Part shown: positions 1 through 8,178 of the stretch, piece after piece
Layout of the letters: each line of letters begins with the position of its first letter
How positions within the stretch are numbered: position 1 is the first letter of the stretch
Assembly: GCA_034664125.1 (NCBI GenBank)
Contig: JAXDIG010000056.1
Span: 1 to 64,000 of the forward strand
Length of the DNA stretch: 64,000 bases
Origin: JACVRW01 sp034664125
GTDB taxonomy: Bacteria > Actinomycetota > Thermoleophilia > Solirubrobacterales > Thermoleophilaceae
Direction: 5' to 3'
The notes under the pieces: model-generated
Database searches by the model: none
What the model saw: only the letters and a program-made list of their open reading frames with translations
What the model was told of the DNA's origin: nothing
Translations under genes and position numbers: made by a program

Positions 1-2
1 GG

Positions 3-146
3 GTTGGGGCGGGGGAGCACACGGTTGTGTTTCGTTATGAGCCGTTGAGTTGGCGGGTCGGTTGGCTGGTCAGCCTGGTGTCGTTGGTCGGGCTGGTGGT
101 CGCGCTGAGCGTCGGCCTGCGCCGCCGCCGGCGCGCCGCGGCCTGA
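3..146 (+). CDS. C-terminal end of YfhO-like membrane protein (partial)
   Basis: Only the last 47 codons are inside the window; the gene begins upstream. The reading frame is open from base 3 to the TGA at 144-146. The residues read HTVVFRYEPLSWRVG, then one hydrophobic helix, then a basic tail RRRRR. This matches the C-terminus of the complete YfhO-family protein at 10427-12823 (HRVEFSYEPLSFRAG, helix, RRRRA), so I call it a paralog of that polytopic envelope-glycan protein. The ending, a short beta-rich lumenal module followed by a final anchor and positively charged tail, is as seen in that family. The function of the missing part cannot be judged from here. Confidence 0.7.
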   Translation, partial: VGAGEHTVVFRYEPLSWRVGWLVSLVSLVGLVVALSVGLRRRRRAAA

Positions 147-204
147 GCCGTCCCCACTCGCAGGTCCCGGCCAACCGCGGCGATGAGGGGTCGGGCCGCC
201 GCCA

Positions 205-257
205 GGGGGGTCCCGGAAGAAACGGGAGATATAGGGACGCATCTTCCGGAACCCCCC
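205..257. terminator. Long inverted repeat, likely bidirectional terminator
   Basis: Arms GGGGGGTCCCGGAAG (205-219) and CTTCCGGAACCCCCC (243-257) pair over 15 bp with one mismatch around a 23-nt loop. It lies between two convergent genes (the partial YfhO-like gene and the minus-strand gene at 308), the expected place for a shared terminator. No T-tract follows, which is common in GC-rich genomes. The rest of 147-307 shows nothing else I recognise. Confidence 0.6.
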
Positions 258-307
258 CGGCAACCGCGCCCGCCGGCCGCTTTACCGCTGCTGTCTACGC
301 GTTCGCG

Positions 308-715
308 CTACTGGGCGCCGGGCGGGGCGGGGTTGAGGCGGCGGATCTCCCGCATCGCCTCGGCCCTGCGGCGGGCGTCGGGTGTGGCCTTCAGGACGAC
401 CGCCCACGCGTCGAGGCTGTCGGGCTCGCGCCGCAGGATGGCGTCGGCCACGGCCAGGGCCTCGCGCTTGTCGCGCAGCAGCAGGTAGTTCGCCCGAATG
501 ATGCGCCACTCCGTGCCCGGGTTGAGCAACTCCCCGGCGCGCAGGTCGTCGATCGCGCCGGCCCACTCGGCGCTCGTCATCTCAGGGTGGGCATGGATGC
601 GCTGCGCCGCGCCGCTGGCCAGATGGTTGTCGCGGGCGAGCACGACGAACCAGGCCACGAGCAGCAGGGACGCCACCGCCAACAGCCCGCGTGTCAGTGC
701 CGCTCTTCGACCCAC
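308..715 (-). CDS. Small membrane-anchored protein, TPR-like
   Basis: 135 aa with a GTG start. One N-terminal transmembrane helix (about residues 8-27, rich in Leu/Val/Ala) is followed by a soluble alpha-helical part. The helices around EWRIIRANYLLLRDKREALAV and SLDAWAVVLKATPDARRRAEAM have the spacing of one or two degenerate tetratricopeptide-type hairpins. It starts 39 nt downstream of the carbamoyltransferase gene on the same strand and is probably the last gene of that operon. I infer a scaffold or partner for the glycan-modifying enzymes upstream of it. No catalytic motif is visible and I do not recognise a named family. Confidence 0.65.
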   Translation of the reverse strand: MGRRAALTRGLLAVASLLLVAWFVVLARDNHLASGAAQRIHAHPEMTSAEWAGAIDDLRAGELLNPGTEWRIIRANYLLLRDKREALAVADAILRREPDSLDAWAVVLKATPDARRRAEAMREIRRLNPAPPGAQ

Positions 716-754
716 ACTCGAAGTATCGCCCCGACGCGCCCGGCCCGGGCGCGG

Positions 755-2587
755 TCAGTCGAGGACGAAGTCCTCCTGCCAGCGCTCGTCCTCGGTCCAC
801 GCGGGCTGATTGGCCTTGCCGAGCAGGTGGCTGCCCAGCACCAGGTGGTCCATCTCGGTGCGCATGAAGCAGCGGTAGGCGTCCTCGGGCGTGCACACGA
901 TCGGCTCGCCGCGGACGTTGAAGGAGGTGTTGATCATCAGCGGACAGCCGGTGAGCTCGTCGAACGCGCTGAGGATCGCGTGGAACTCCGGGCTCTGCTC
1001 CCGATTCACCGTCTGGAGGCGAGCCGAGTAGTCGACGTGGGTGACGGCCGGGATGCTGGAGCGCGACTCGTTCACCCAGCTGCGTATGTCGCCCGTGGAA
1101 GCCCGGCCGTTGGGAGTCCTGAGTTCCTCGCGCACGTCCGCGACGAGCATCATGTACGGCGACTCCACGTCGAGATCGAAGTATTCGGCCGCTCGCTCCG
1201 CGAGCACCGAGGGCGCGAACGGGCGGAACGACTCGCGGTACTTGATCTTGAGGTTCATCGTCGACTGCATGGTCGGCGAGCGCGGGTCGCCGATGATCGA
1301 TCGGTGGCCGAGGGCGCGCGGGCCGAACTCCATCCGCCCGACGAACAGCCCGACCACCTTGCCGTCCGCCACGAGCTCCGCGATCCGGCGGGCCCAGCGC
1401 CGCTCGTCCTCCAACGACTCGTGCGGATATCCGTTGTGGCGCAGGTAGCGCCCTATCTCCTCGTCGGAGAAGGCGGGGCCAAGGTAGGCGCCGCCCATGC
1501 CGTCGCCGCTCCCGTCCACCGCGCGCGGGTGACCGGCGATCTGGTGGGCCGCGTAGAGCGCCGCCCCGATGGCGCCGCCCGCGTCGCCGGCGGCGGGCTG
1601 GCACCAGATGCGCTCGAATGGGCCCTCGCGCAGCAGGCGCCCGTTCGCGACGCAGTTGAGCGCCACCCCACCGGCCAGGCAGGCGTCGCGGGCGCCGGTG
1701 GTGGAGGCCGCGTGGCGGGCCATGCGCAGGACGATCTCCTCCGTGACCTCCTGGATCGAGCGGGCGAGGTCCATCTCGCGCTTCGTGATCTCGCTCTCGC
1801 CCTCCCGGCCGGGGCCGCCGAACAAGCGGTTGAAGCGCGCATTGGTCATCTGGGTTCCGCCGACGAAGCCGAAGTAGCGGGTGTTCAGGCGGAACGAGCC
1901 GTCGTCGCGCAGGTCGACCAGGTTGTCCAGGATGCGGTCGGCGTAGACGGGCTCACCGTAGGGGGCCAGCCCCATCAGCTTGTACTCCCCGGAGTTGACC
2001 CGGAATCCGCAGTACTGCGTGAAGGCCGAGTACAGCAGGCCGATCGAGTGCGGGAACAGCAGCTGCTGCTGGAGGGTGATCCGGTTGCCCTCGCCGAACC
2101 CGATGCTGCTGGTCGCCCATTCGCCGACGCCGTCGAAGGTGAGCACGGCGGCCGACTCGAAGGGCGACGGGAAGAACGCGCTGGCGGCGTGGCTCTCATG
2201 GTGCTCCGAGAAGTACAGGTCGCTCGGCATCCGGTAGCCGAGCCGGCCCAGGCCCTGCTCGATCAGGTAGGGGATCCAGAGCTTCTTCCGCAACCACAGC
2301 GGCATGGCCGCCTGGAAGGACGGCAGCCCCGCGGGCCCGGCCCGCATGTACGTGCGAAGGAGCCTGACGAAGGTCGTGAGCGGCTTGTCGTAGTAGACGA
2401 CGGCGCCGATGTCGCCCGGTCCGACCCCATTCGCCTCCAGGCAGTAGCGGATCGCGTTGATCGGAAACCGGTCGTCGTGCTTGCGGCGCGTGAAGCGCTC
2501 CTCCTGGGCGGCCGCGACGAGGGTGCCGTCGCGCACGAGCGCCGCCGCCGAGTCGTGGTAGAAGGCGCTGATGCCGAGCACGTTCAT
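755..2587 (-). CDS. Carbamoyltransferase (NodU/CmcH/TobZ family)
   Basis: 610 aa, usual length for the family, which transfers a carbamoyl group from carbamoyl phosphate through carbamoyl-AMP to a hydroxyl, typically on a sugar or secondary metabolite. The N-terminal Kae1-like domain opens with the typical GISAFYHDSAAAL. The metal-binding HHESH lies at about residues 129-133, followed by GEYKLMGLAPYGEP. The C-terminal YrdC-like part carries GRMEFGPRALGHRSI and the late INTSFNVRGEPIV segment. The ATG overlaps the stop of the SxtJ-SGNH gene by 4 nt, so the two are translationally coupled. With a DUF5989-like protein and SxtJ upstream, the set matches known carbamoyltransferase cassettes. The substrate is unknown; an envelope glycan is likely from the surrounding glycosyltransferases. 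Confidence 0.93.
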   Translation of the reverse strand: MNVLGISAFYHDSAAALVRDGTLVAAAQEERFTRRKHDDRFPINAIRYCLEANGVGPGDIGAVVYYDKPLTTFVRLLRTYMRAGPAGLPSFQAAMPLWLRKKLWIPYLIEQGLGRLGYRMPSDLYFSEHHESHAASAFFPSPFESAAVLTFDGVGEWATSSIGFGEGNRITLQQQLLFPHSIGLLYSAFTQYCGFRVNSGEYKLMGLAPYGEPVYADRILDNLVDLRDDGSFRLNTRYFGFVGGTQMTNARFNRLFGGPGREGESEITKREMDLARSIQEVTEEIVLRMARHAASTTGARDACLAGGVALNCVANGRLLREGPFERIWCQPAAGDAGGAIGAALYAAHQIAGHPRAVDGSGDGMGGAYLGPAFSDEEIGRYLRHNGYPHESLEDERRWARRIAELVADGKVVGLFVGRMEFGPRALGHRSIIGDPRSPTMQSTMNLKIKYRESFRPFAPSVLAERAAEYFDLDVESPYMMLVADVREELRTPNGRASTGDIRSWVNESRSSIPAVTHVDYSARLQTVNREQSPEFHAILSAFDELTGCPLMINTSFNVRGEPIVCTPEDAYRCFMRTEMDHLVLGSHLLGKANQPAWTEDERWQEDFVLD

Positions 2588-4251
2588 CGATTCAGCTCCC
2601 GCAGCTGGGGGCGGAGGCGCGCGTACATAGCGCGGGCGATCGCCCTGGCGCCGCGCTCGTTGGTGTGGGCCGAGTCGTACATCACGGGACCGCTCTCGCC
2701 GTCGAGGGCGTCGCTCACGTCGATGGCGGGCGGCTCGAGGCGCGAGCGGGCAACCCGGGTCGCCTCGCGCCAGGCCTTGGCATCCGCTCCGAGCCAGAGG
2801 AGCGCCTGCTCCTCGCCGGGCACGACCCGCTTGCTGTACACGGATGGCTGCCAGAAGAAGGCGCTGCGAAAGCCGTAGCTGTCCGCGAGCCGCCGGGCGA
2901 TGTCCACGCCGTGGCCGTAGACGAGCGCGGCGTCGGCGCCGCGCTGCCCTGGGCGATCGCCCTGCTCCGCGGTCCACGGCGTCTGCAGAGCCGTGTCTTC
3001 GTTGGACACGAGCCCGAGCGAGCGTCCCACCCGGTGCACGGCGCTGGTGTCCCGCCATGCGTCGTAGAGCGCGGTCCAGACCGAGGGATCGGCCGGCTCC
3101 GCGCCGAGCCGCAGGCGGTCGGCGATCTCGCGCGCGTCGAGCGTGGTCGGACGGCGGTGATGACCCAGCGCGAACTGGCTCAGCAGCTCGTTGTAGCCGT
3201 CGTAGAACACCGCCAGGTCGGGACGGGACGACTGTCCGATCAGGCTCTCGAGCAGCAGCACCTCCTGCCAGTTCACGTACGCGAGCTGGCCGTAGTTGAC
3301 GACCCTCACCGGCATCCCGTCGGCCTCGGCCAGGCGCGCGAACTCCGACGGGATCGTGTGCTCGTCGCGCTGGAAGGCGCCGAACATCGTCGAGCCGCCC
3401 AGGAAGTACACGGTCACTGCGTTCGGGTCGTCCGCGCCGGGCGCCTGGTAGGAGCGCCGGACTCCGTTCTCCTGGTTGACATAGCGGCCGTGGAAGTCGG
3501 TCATCCTCCAGCCGAGGAAGGGGTCGTAGCGCTTGCGCCCCCAGGCGCCGGCGATCTCCCGGCCCAGGTCGGCGCGCCACGGCTCGTCGCGGCCGGCCGG
3601 GACGTCGGGCGCGGTGAGGAGGTTCACCTCCCCGCTTGCCTGGCGGGCGGTTGCGTCGTCGCCCTTGAGCCCGTTGAGGAGCGCTCCCAGGCCGACGTCG
3701 AGCAGCACGACGACCAGAATCAGGCCGAGCGCCGCGCCCACACGGACCCCGCGGCCGGCGGCGCCCCCGGGAATACGGTCGTATGAGAACGGGCGGCGGT
3801 AGAGCGGTCGCCCGCGCCGCTTCACGACGGGCCTCCAGAACGATGCATCGGAGCGCGACTGGCCGAGCGCCAGCGGGTCGTGGCGAAGCAGGCGGAGCAC
3901 GGCCGAGATCGGTGTGAACACCAACAGGTGGACGGCCCCGATCAGCACGACGGCGAGGACGCGGCCTGCCACGCGCTGAATCGCTCCCTCCACGCGCTCG
4001 ACCCGGCGAGCCACCGCCGGAAAGCGGGCGGAGGCGATGGTGAGCGTGACGGCCAGCGCGACCAGCACCGCCGCGGGCACGTGGTGCCCCCGCCACCAGA
4101 GCAGCGCGGCCACGAGCCCCGCCACCGCGGCGCGCAGGAGCATCCCGAGGACGGTCGGACCGCGGCCGGGCGGCTCCGACGGCAGCGCCGACCAGTCCGG
4201 GAGCCCGTCTTGCCCGAGCTCCTCGGGCTGCTCTGTTACCGAGGTGGACAC
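2584..4251 (-). CDS. Fusion of SxtJ-like membrane domain to SGNH/GDSL hydrolase
   Basis: 555 aa from a GTG start 5 nt after the preceding stop. Residues about 32-146 resemble SxtJ-family proteins: three hydrophobic helices, then VFTPISAVLRLLRHDPLAL and a SFW end. A fourth transmembrane helix (about 170-192) leads into an extracytoplasmic SGNH hydrolase domain. The four SGNH blocks are visible: Ser287 in FLGGSTMFG, Gly in VNYGQLAY, Asn in FYDGYNEL, and Asp526/His529 in DSAHTNERG. Such domains deacylate or acylate glycans and esters. SxtJ and the hydrolase are normally separate genes beside carbamoyltransferases. A longer reading up to 4353 exists but would overlap the well-supported small gene upstream, so I reject it. 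Confidence 0.85.
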   Translation of the reverse strand: MSTSVTEQPEELGQDGLPDWSALPSEPPGRGPTVLGMLLRAAVAGLVAALLWWRGHHVPAAVLVALAVTLTIASARFPAVARRVERVEGAIQRVAGRVLAVVLIGAVHLLVFTPISAVLRLLRHDPLALGQSRSDASFWRPVVKRRGRPLYRRPFSYDRIPGGAAGRGVRVGAALGLILVVVLLDVGLGALLNGLKGDDATARQASGEVNLLTAPDVPAGRDEPWRADLGREIAGAWGRKRYDPFLGWRMTDFHGRYVNQENGVRRSYQAPGADDPNAVTVYFLGGSTMFGAFQRDEHTIPSEFARLAEADGMPVRVVNYGQLAYVNWQEVLLLESLIGQSSRPDLAVFYDGYNELLSQFALGHHRRPTTLDAREIADRLRLGAEPADPSVWTALYDAWRDTSAVHRVGRSLGLVSNEDTALQTPWTAEQGDRPGQRGADAALVYGHGVDIARRLADSYGFRSAFFWQPSVYSKRVVPGEEQALLWLGADAKAWREATRVARSRLEPPAIDVSDALDGESGPVMYDSAHTNERGARAIARAMYARLRPQLRELNR

Positions 4252-4256
4252 CGGCG

Positions 4257-4382
4257 TCAGAACAGGGGGTAGAGCGTGACCGGGGCGGCCGCCTGCCCGA
4301 TCGTGATCAACACGGTCGCCAGCGCCAGCACCAGCGTGAGCGCGGGTACCCACCAGGCCCGGTTGATCACGGCATAGGCCAT
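4257..4382 (-). CDS. DUF5989-like small membrane protein
   Basis: 41 aa, easily missed by length cut-offs. ATG at 4382 is preceded on the minus strand by AGGAGA at 5-nt spacing, one of the few clear Shine-Dalgarno sites in the region. The sequence is a short start, a WW pair, one transmembrane helix of about 20 residues, then GQAAAPVTLYPLF. The order basic/aromatic edge, helix, small-residue turn, APF-type tail ending LF is that of the DUF5989 proteins that travel with SxtJ and carbamoyltransferases. It lies 5 nt upstream of the SxtJ-SGNH gene, so the cassette order is DUF5989, SxtJ-SGNH, carbamoyltransferase. Its role is unknown; a membrane subunit of the carbamoylating machinery is inferred. 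Confidence 0.8.
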   Translation of the reverse strand: MAYAVINRAWWVPALTLVLALATVLITIGQAAAPVTLYPLF

Positions 4383-4468
4383 GAAGTCTCCTGAGAGCCG
4401 CAAGAGGTGACGAGCTCGCAGCACAGGTCGAGTCTAACTTCGCTCGGCCGTATCTGCGCCTGTTGCGC

Positions 4469-5368
4469 TCACGCCGGTTTCGAGGCCTCGACGTACAGGG
4501 TTCCGCCGCGGCGCAGAGCCACCTCGAGGGCCGCCAGCGCGGCGGCCACGGGAAGCAGGGCCGCGCCCGCCAGCAGGGTCTTCACACGGGCGCCGGCGCC
4601 CATCTCGGCCTGCCGGGCGGCCGAGCGGCGGACCGCGTCGTAGAGGTCGGGGCGCCCCGGGAGCAGGCCGACGAGGCCGTGCAGCCAGCCGAAGACGAGC
4701 TGTCCCCCGCGCACATGGCTCACGCGCTCCGTCCGGAGCCCGAGCGCCCGCAGCCGTTCGAGAACCGCCCGCGCCGGGACGTGCACCAGGTGGCGGGGCA
4801 GGTCGAGGGCGAGCCAGGCGTCGCCGAACGCGCGCGCCTGGAGGCTCGCCGCGTTGGGCAGCGCGACGACGATGACGCCACCCGGCAGCAGCAGCTCGCT
4901 AGCGCGCTCGAGCGCCGAGCCGGGGGTGCGCAGGTGCTCGAGCGAGTGCCAGAACACGATCGCGGCGAAGCGCTCGTCGAGCTCGTCCAGCTCCACTGCG
5001 CGCACGTCGGAGCGGGTGGACTCGCGCTCGAGGCCCACCGCCTCGCGGCCGCGCCGGTGCAGCGCGTCCAGCAGCGCGCCGTCGCCGGCGCCGACGTCGA
5101 GCACCGCTCCCGGCGGGGCGGTACGGTCGAGGCGCCCGGCGAGCACAGCGCGGGTACGGCTCAGCAGCAGGTCGCCGGGGCCCGAGAAGCGGCCCGTTTC
5201 CGGCCGGTACCAGTCCGCGTAGGCGTGCGCCAGGGTGGCGTCGTCGGGCCAGGGGTCGGTGGTCGCGACTCCGCACTCGGGGCACTCTCGGCGTCCGCGC
5301 AGGCGTCGCGCGCGTTCGTCGAACGGTGCCCCGCACCAGGCGCAGTGCGAGGGTGGAGCGGCGGTCAC
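4469..5368 (-). CDS. Zinc-ribbon class I SAM-dependent methyltransferase
   Basis: 299 aa from a GTG overlapping the stop of the upstream glycosyltransferase (GTGA). An N-terminal zinc ribbon has Cys9-x2-Cys12 and Cys29-x2-Cys32. A Methyltransf_11/23-type Rossmann domain follows, with motif I VLDVGAGDGALL at about 89-100 and the acidic and WHSLEHL motifs further on. The C-terminus has a hydrophobic stretch (about 262-285) that may dock to the membrane. Proteins of this architecture commonly methylate sugars or polyprenyl-linked glycans in envelope loci; the substrate here is not visible. An 86-nt gap separates it from the DUF5989-like gene, same strand, so it probably belongs to the same transcript. 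Confidence 0.88.
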   Translation of the reverse strand: MTAAPPSHCAWCGAPFDERARRLRGRRECPECGVATTDPWPDDATLAHAYADWYRPETGRFSGPGDLLLSRTRAVLAGRLDRTAPPGAVLDVGAGDGALLDALHRRGREAVGLERESTRSDVRAVELDELDERFAAIVFWHSLEHLRTPGSALERASELLLPGGVIVVALPNAASLQARAFGDAWLALDLPRHLVHVPARAVLERLRALGLRTERVSHVRGGQLVFGWLHGLVGLLPGRPDLYDAVRRSAARQAEMGAGARVKTLLAGAALLPVAAALAALEVALRRGGTLYVEASKPA

Positions 5369-6114
5369 GGCCGGAACTTGCGCGAGTGCACGATGCCGTT
5401 GCGGTGCAACACGAGGCGGACGCCGGCCCAGAGCGTCTTGAGGCCGTACGTGATCGAGGGTCCCAGCGAGATCGACGAGGCGTCGGCGAAGTAGCGCGAG
5501 TGCGCCGGCACCTCGTCGATGCGGAATCCGAAGTGGACGGCCTGCATGATCATCTCCGAGTCGAAGGAGAAGTCCAGCGCGTTGCGCAGGAACGGCACCT
5601 CCAGCAGCAGCGCCCGCGAGTAGGCCCGGTAGCCGGTGTGCATCTCCGTGAGGTGCGTGCGGAGCAGCCTGTTCTCGATCTCGGTGAGCGCCCGGTTGGC
5701 GACGTACTTCCACAGGGGCATCCCGCCCTGGCGCGCCAGGCCCGGCTCGGCGAAGCGGGACCCGAGCACGAAGTCGGCTTCGCCCCGCAGGATCGGGCCG
5801 AGCATCTCGGGGATCAGGCTCGGCTCGTACTGCCCGTCCGGATGCAGCATCACGACGATGTCGGCGTCGCGTTGAAGGGCCTCGAGGTAGCAGGTCTTCT
5901 GGTTGCCGCCGTAGCCCACGTTGTGGGGATGCCAGACCACGTGCACCGGCAGATCGCGGGCGAGCTCGACGGTGTTGTCGGTGGACTTGTCGTCGACCAG
6001 GATGACCTCGTCGACCCAGTCCGTCGGGATCGCCGCGACGGTTTCCTTCAGCGTGCGCGCCGCGTTGCGAGCGGGCATGACCACGACGACTCGCTTTCCG
6101 GTCCGTTCCGACAT
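5365..6114 (-). CDS. Family 2 glycosyltransferase, DPM1-like
   Basis: 249 aa, GT-A fold. It begins with VVVVMPARNAARTLKETV, followed by EVILVDDKSTDNT and MLHPDGQYEP, the nucleotide-sugar-binding region typical of polyprenyl-phosphate-sugar synthases. No transmembrane helices are visible. I chose ATG 6114 because a TAGGGT box (minus strand, 6123-6128) lies 8 nt upstream and because the longer frame would overlap the preceding gene. It is 11 nt after the stop of the membrane transferase at 6126 and overlaps the methyltransferase by 4 nt. Likely role: making a lipid-linked sugar donor for the GT-C enzymes nearby. Confidence 0.88.
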   Translation of the reverse strand: MSERTGKRVVVVMPARNAARTLKETVAAIPTDWVDEVILVDDKSTDNTVELARDLPVHVVWHPHNVGYGGNQKTCYLEALQRDADIVVMLHPDGQYEPSLIPEMLGPILRGEADFVLGSRFAEPGLARQGGMPLWKYVANRALTEIENRLLRTHLTEMHTGYRAYSRALLLEVPFLRNALDFSFDSEMIMQAVHFGFRIDEVPAHSRYFADASSISLGPSITYGLKTLWAGVRLVLHRNGIVHSRKFRP

Positions 6115-6125
6115 GGTGGCCGACC

Positions 6126-8123
6126 CTAGGGCAAGTAAACCCTGAAGGCGACGTCTCGGTAGTCCGGTCGGCGCCCCGCGAGACACCTTTGGGCCGAGTA
6201 CGGCTGCACGCCGATGAACTTGTAGAGAAAGGCCGGATCGGTCACGACCACGGGCGCGCGCCGGGCCACGGCACGCACGTGCGAGCAGGGGGCAAACGGC
6301 GCCACCAGCTCGAGCCGGTGCGTGAAGTGGTCACCCGCGAGCGGTCCCTGCAGCGAGCGCCCGATGAACGCGATCGGCCACTTGCCATCCTCGAACCCCG
6401 GCCGCGCGGTGAACCAGGCAACGAGATCGGGACCGAGCGCGGTGGTCCCCTCGACCTGCGTGTGCCGGCTGATGAAACCGTCGCTCACCTGCGCGACCGC
6501 GACCGCCGCCACCACGAAGGCAGCCACGACGAGAACCGCGGTCGACGGGGTGGGCAGCCGCGCCAGCCCCGCGGGCAGGCCGACGACGAGCGGCAGGAGC
6601 AGCACGACGCCGGCCGCGGCGCCGAGCACCAGCGTGCCGGTCGCGGGGATGAACTGCTGCCCGAGTTGGTAGTCCGCCACGAGGCTCCATCCGAGCGAGC
6701 CGGCCAGCGCGAGTGCGGCAAGTCGCTCGGGCACGCGGCCGGTGCGCGCGGCCAGCGCGACGGCGATCGTGCCGGCGAACACGGCCGGCTGGATGTAGCG
6801 CAGGGTGGAGGCCGGCCAGCCCTCGGGCTGGAACAGCCCCGGCGTGGTCGGCAGGCCGGTGCCGAGCGCCATCGACCAGGCGAGCAGGCTGAGCAGCGTG
6901 ACCCCTCCGGCCACGCCCAGCTGGAGTCTCAGGTTGCGAGGGAGCCGGCGGGCCACGACGGCGCCGACGAGCACGGCCAGGCCGCCCAGCAGCACGACCC
7001 AACCCCCGGCGACGCGCTCCGAATACACGCCCAACCTGCCGTCGAGCGTCTCGAGCGGACGGTCCAGAAAGGTCGTGTTGACCAGCTCGAGGATCCGCGG
7101 CGGCGGGTCGCCCCAGGGCCCGATGGCGAAGGGCCAAAAGGGCGAGCCGTGCTGCACCAGGTTGCGCACGTACCAGAGGCCGCCGACCGCGAAGAATCCA
7201 CCCAGCCCGAGCGCCAGCCACCAGCGCAGGGGCCGTAGGTCGCGCCGCGCCGCGTACAGCGCCAAGCCGAGGGCCGCGACCACCACCACGAGGGCGGTGG
7301 TCTTGGTGCCGAGCGTGAGCCCAGCGGCCACGAGGGCCGGTGCCAGCAGCACCGGGCGTTTCCGGGATCCCGCGGCGAGCGCGGCGGTGCACGCCATCCA
7401 CGCCACCATCGGCAGGTCGTTTTGCGGCTCGTTGAGCTGGTGGATCGCCATCGGCCAGGCCACCACCCCGGCGGTCGCCAGCCCGGCCACCCGCGCCGGC
7501 ACGTCCAGGTGGCGCAACGTCGCCCAGGTCGCCAGCCCGAGCACCACCAGCAGCGCCGGGTTCCAGAGGTACACGGGGATCCAGCTGCGGGCGATCGCCG
7601 CCGCCCACGTCAGGGCCACCTCGTCGGTCAGCGGGTAGTTGCCGTGCGGGATGTCGTAGCTGACCGAGAGGATCGAGCCGGGCTGGCCGTTGGCGATCCA
7701 CCCGGCCACTTCGGGGTAGTGGTAGAGCGACCCGTCGAACCCGATCGAAGGGTGGCGCAGCAGCCAGGCGACCCACACGGCGAACGCGCCGCCCAGGGCC
7801 GCCGCGACGATTCGCCAGGCGGGGTGGAGCGTCGTCCACCATCGCGCCACCTCGGTCCGCAGCGGCACCGAGGGAGCCGGCAGCGCAACCATCGCCGCCA
7901 CCCAGGTGAGCGCGGCCGCGGCCGCCAGCACGGCCGTGTCGGACCCGAGCTTGACCAGGCCGAGGCCGATCGCCTCGACTACGGCGACACTGGCCGCGAG
8001 CACCACGGCGACGAGCACGCGGTCCAGGCCCGCGGGGCACACGCGCGACGCAGCGCGGAACGCCGCGTGCCCGAGAGCCAACACCGCCAGGGCCAGCAGC
8101 ACATGGTGGACGACAGCAGCCAA
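6126..8123 (-). CDS. Polytopic membrane protein, GT-C-like glycosyltransferase
   Basis: 665 aa with more than ten predicted hydrophobic helices. An early lumenal segment contains FDGSLYHYPEVAGWI and PHGNYPLTDEV, the kind of acidic first loop seen in GT-C (GT39/ArnT-like) enzymes that use polyprenyl-phosphate sugars. The C-terminal part has a soluble lumenal region ending RDVAFRVYLP. I chose TTG 8123 because TATGCT (minus strand, 8132-8137) sits 8 nt upstream, fitting the leaderless rule of this genome; GTG 8102 is the alternative. It is divergent from the O-antigen ligase-like gene. Exact donor and acceptor are unknown. Confidence 0.75.
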   Translation of the reverse strand: MAAVVHHVLLALAVLALGHAAFRAASRVCPAGLDRVLVAVVLAASVAVVEAIGLGLVKLGSDTAVLAAAAALTWVAAMVALPAPSVPLRTEVARWWTTLHPAWRIVAAALGGAFAVWVAWLLRHPSIGFDGSLYHYPEVAGWIANGQPGSILSVSYDIPHGNYPLTDEVALTWAAAIARSWIPVYLWNPALLVVLGLATWATLRHLDVPARVAGLATAGVVAWPMAIHQLNEPQNDLPMVAWMACTAALAAGSRKRPVLLAPALVAAGLTLGTKTTALVVVVAALGLALYAARRDLRPLRWWLALGLGGFFAVGGLWYVRNLVQHGSPFWPFAIGPWGDPPPRILELVNTTFLDRPLETLDGRLGVYSERVAGGWVVLLGGLAVLVGAVVARRLPRNLRLQLGVAGGVTLLSLLAWSMALGTGLPTTPGLFQPEGWPASTLRYIQPAVFAGTIAVALAARTGRVPERLAALALAGSLGWSLVADYQLGQQFIPATGTLVLGAAAGVVLLLPLVVGLPAGLARLPTPSTAVLVVAAFVVAAVAVAQVSDGFISRHTQVEGTTALGPDLVAWFTARPGFEDGKWPIAFIGRSLQGPLAGDHFTHRLELVAPFAPCSHVRAVARRAPVVVTDPAFLYKFIGVQPYSAQRCLAGRRPDYRDVAFRVYLP

Positions 8124-8178
8124 CCGGGCTGAGCATATTGCGAGGTTGCGTATACGGGCCCCGGTACGCTCCGGGCCG

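Noticed and set aside
50..2878. A 942-codon open frame on the plus strand opposite the carbamoyltransferase and SGNH genes
   Set aside because: GC-rich antisense shadow. Its translation is Arg/Ala/Gly/Val-rich without domain signatures, whereas the opposite strand carries clear motifs.
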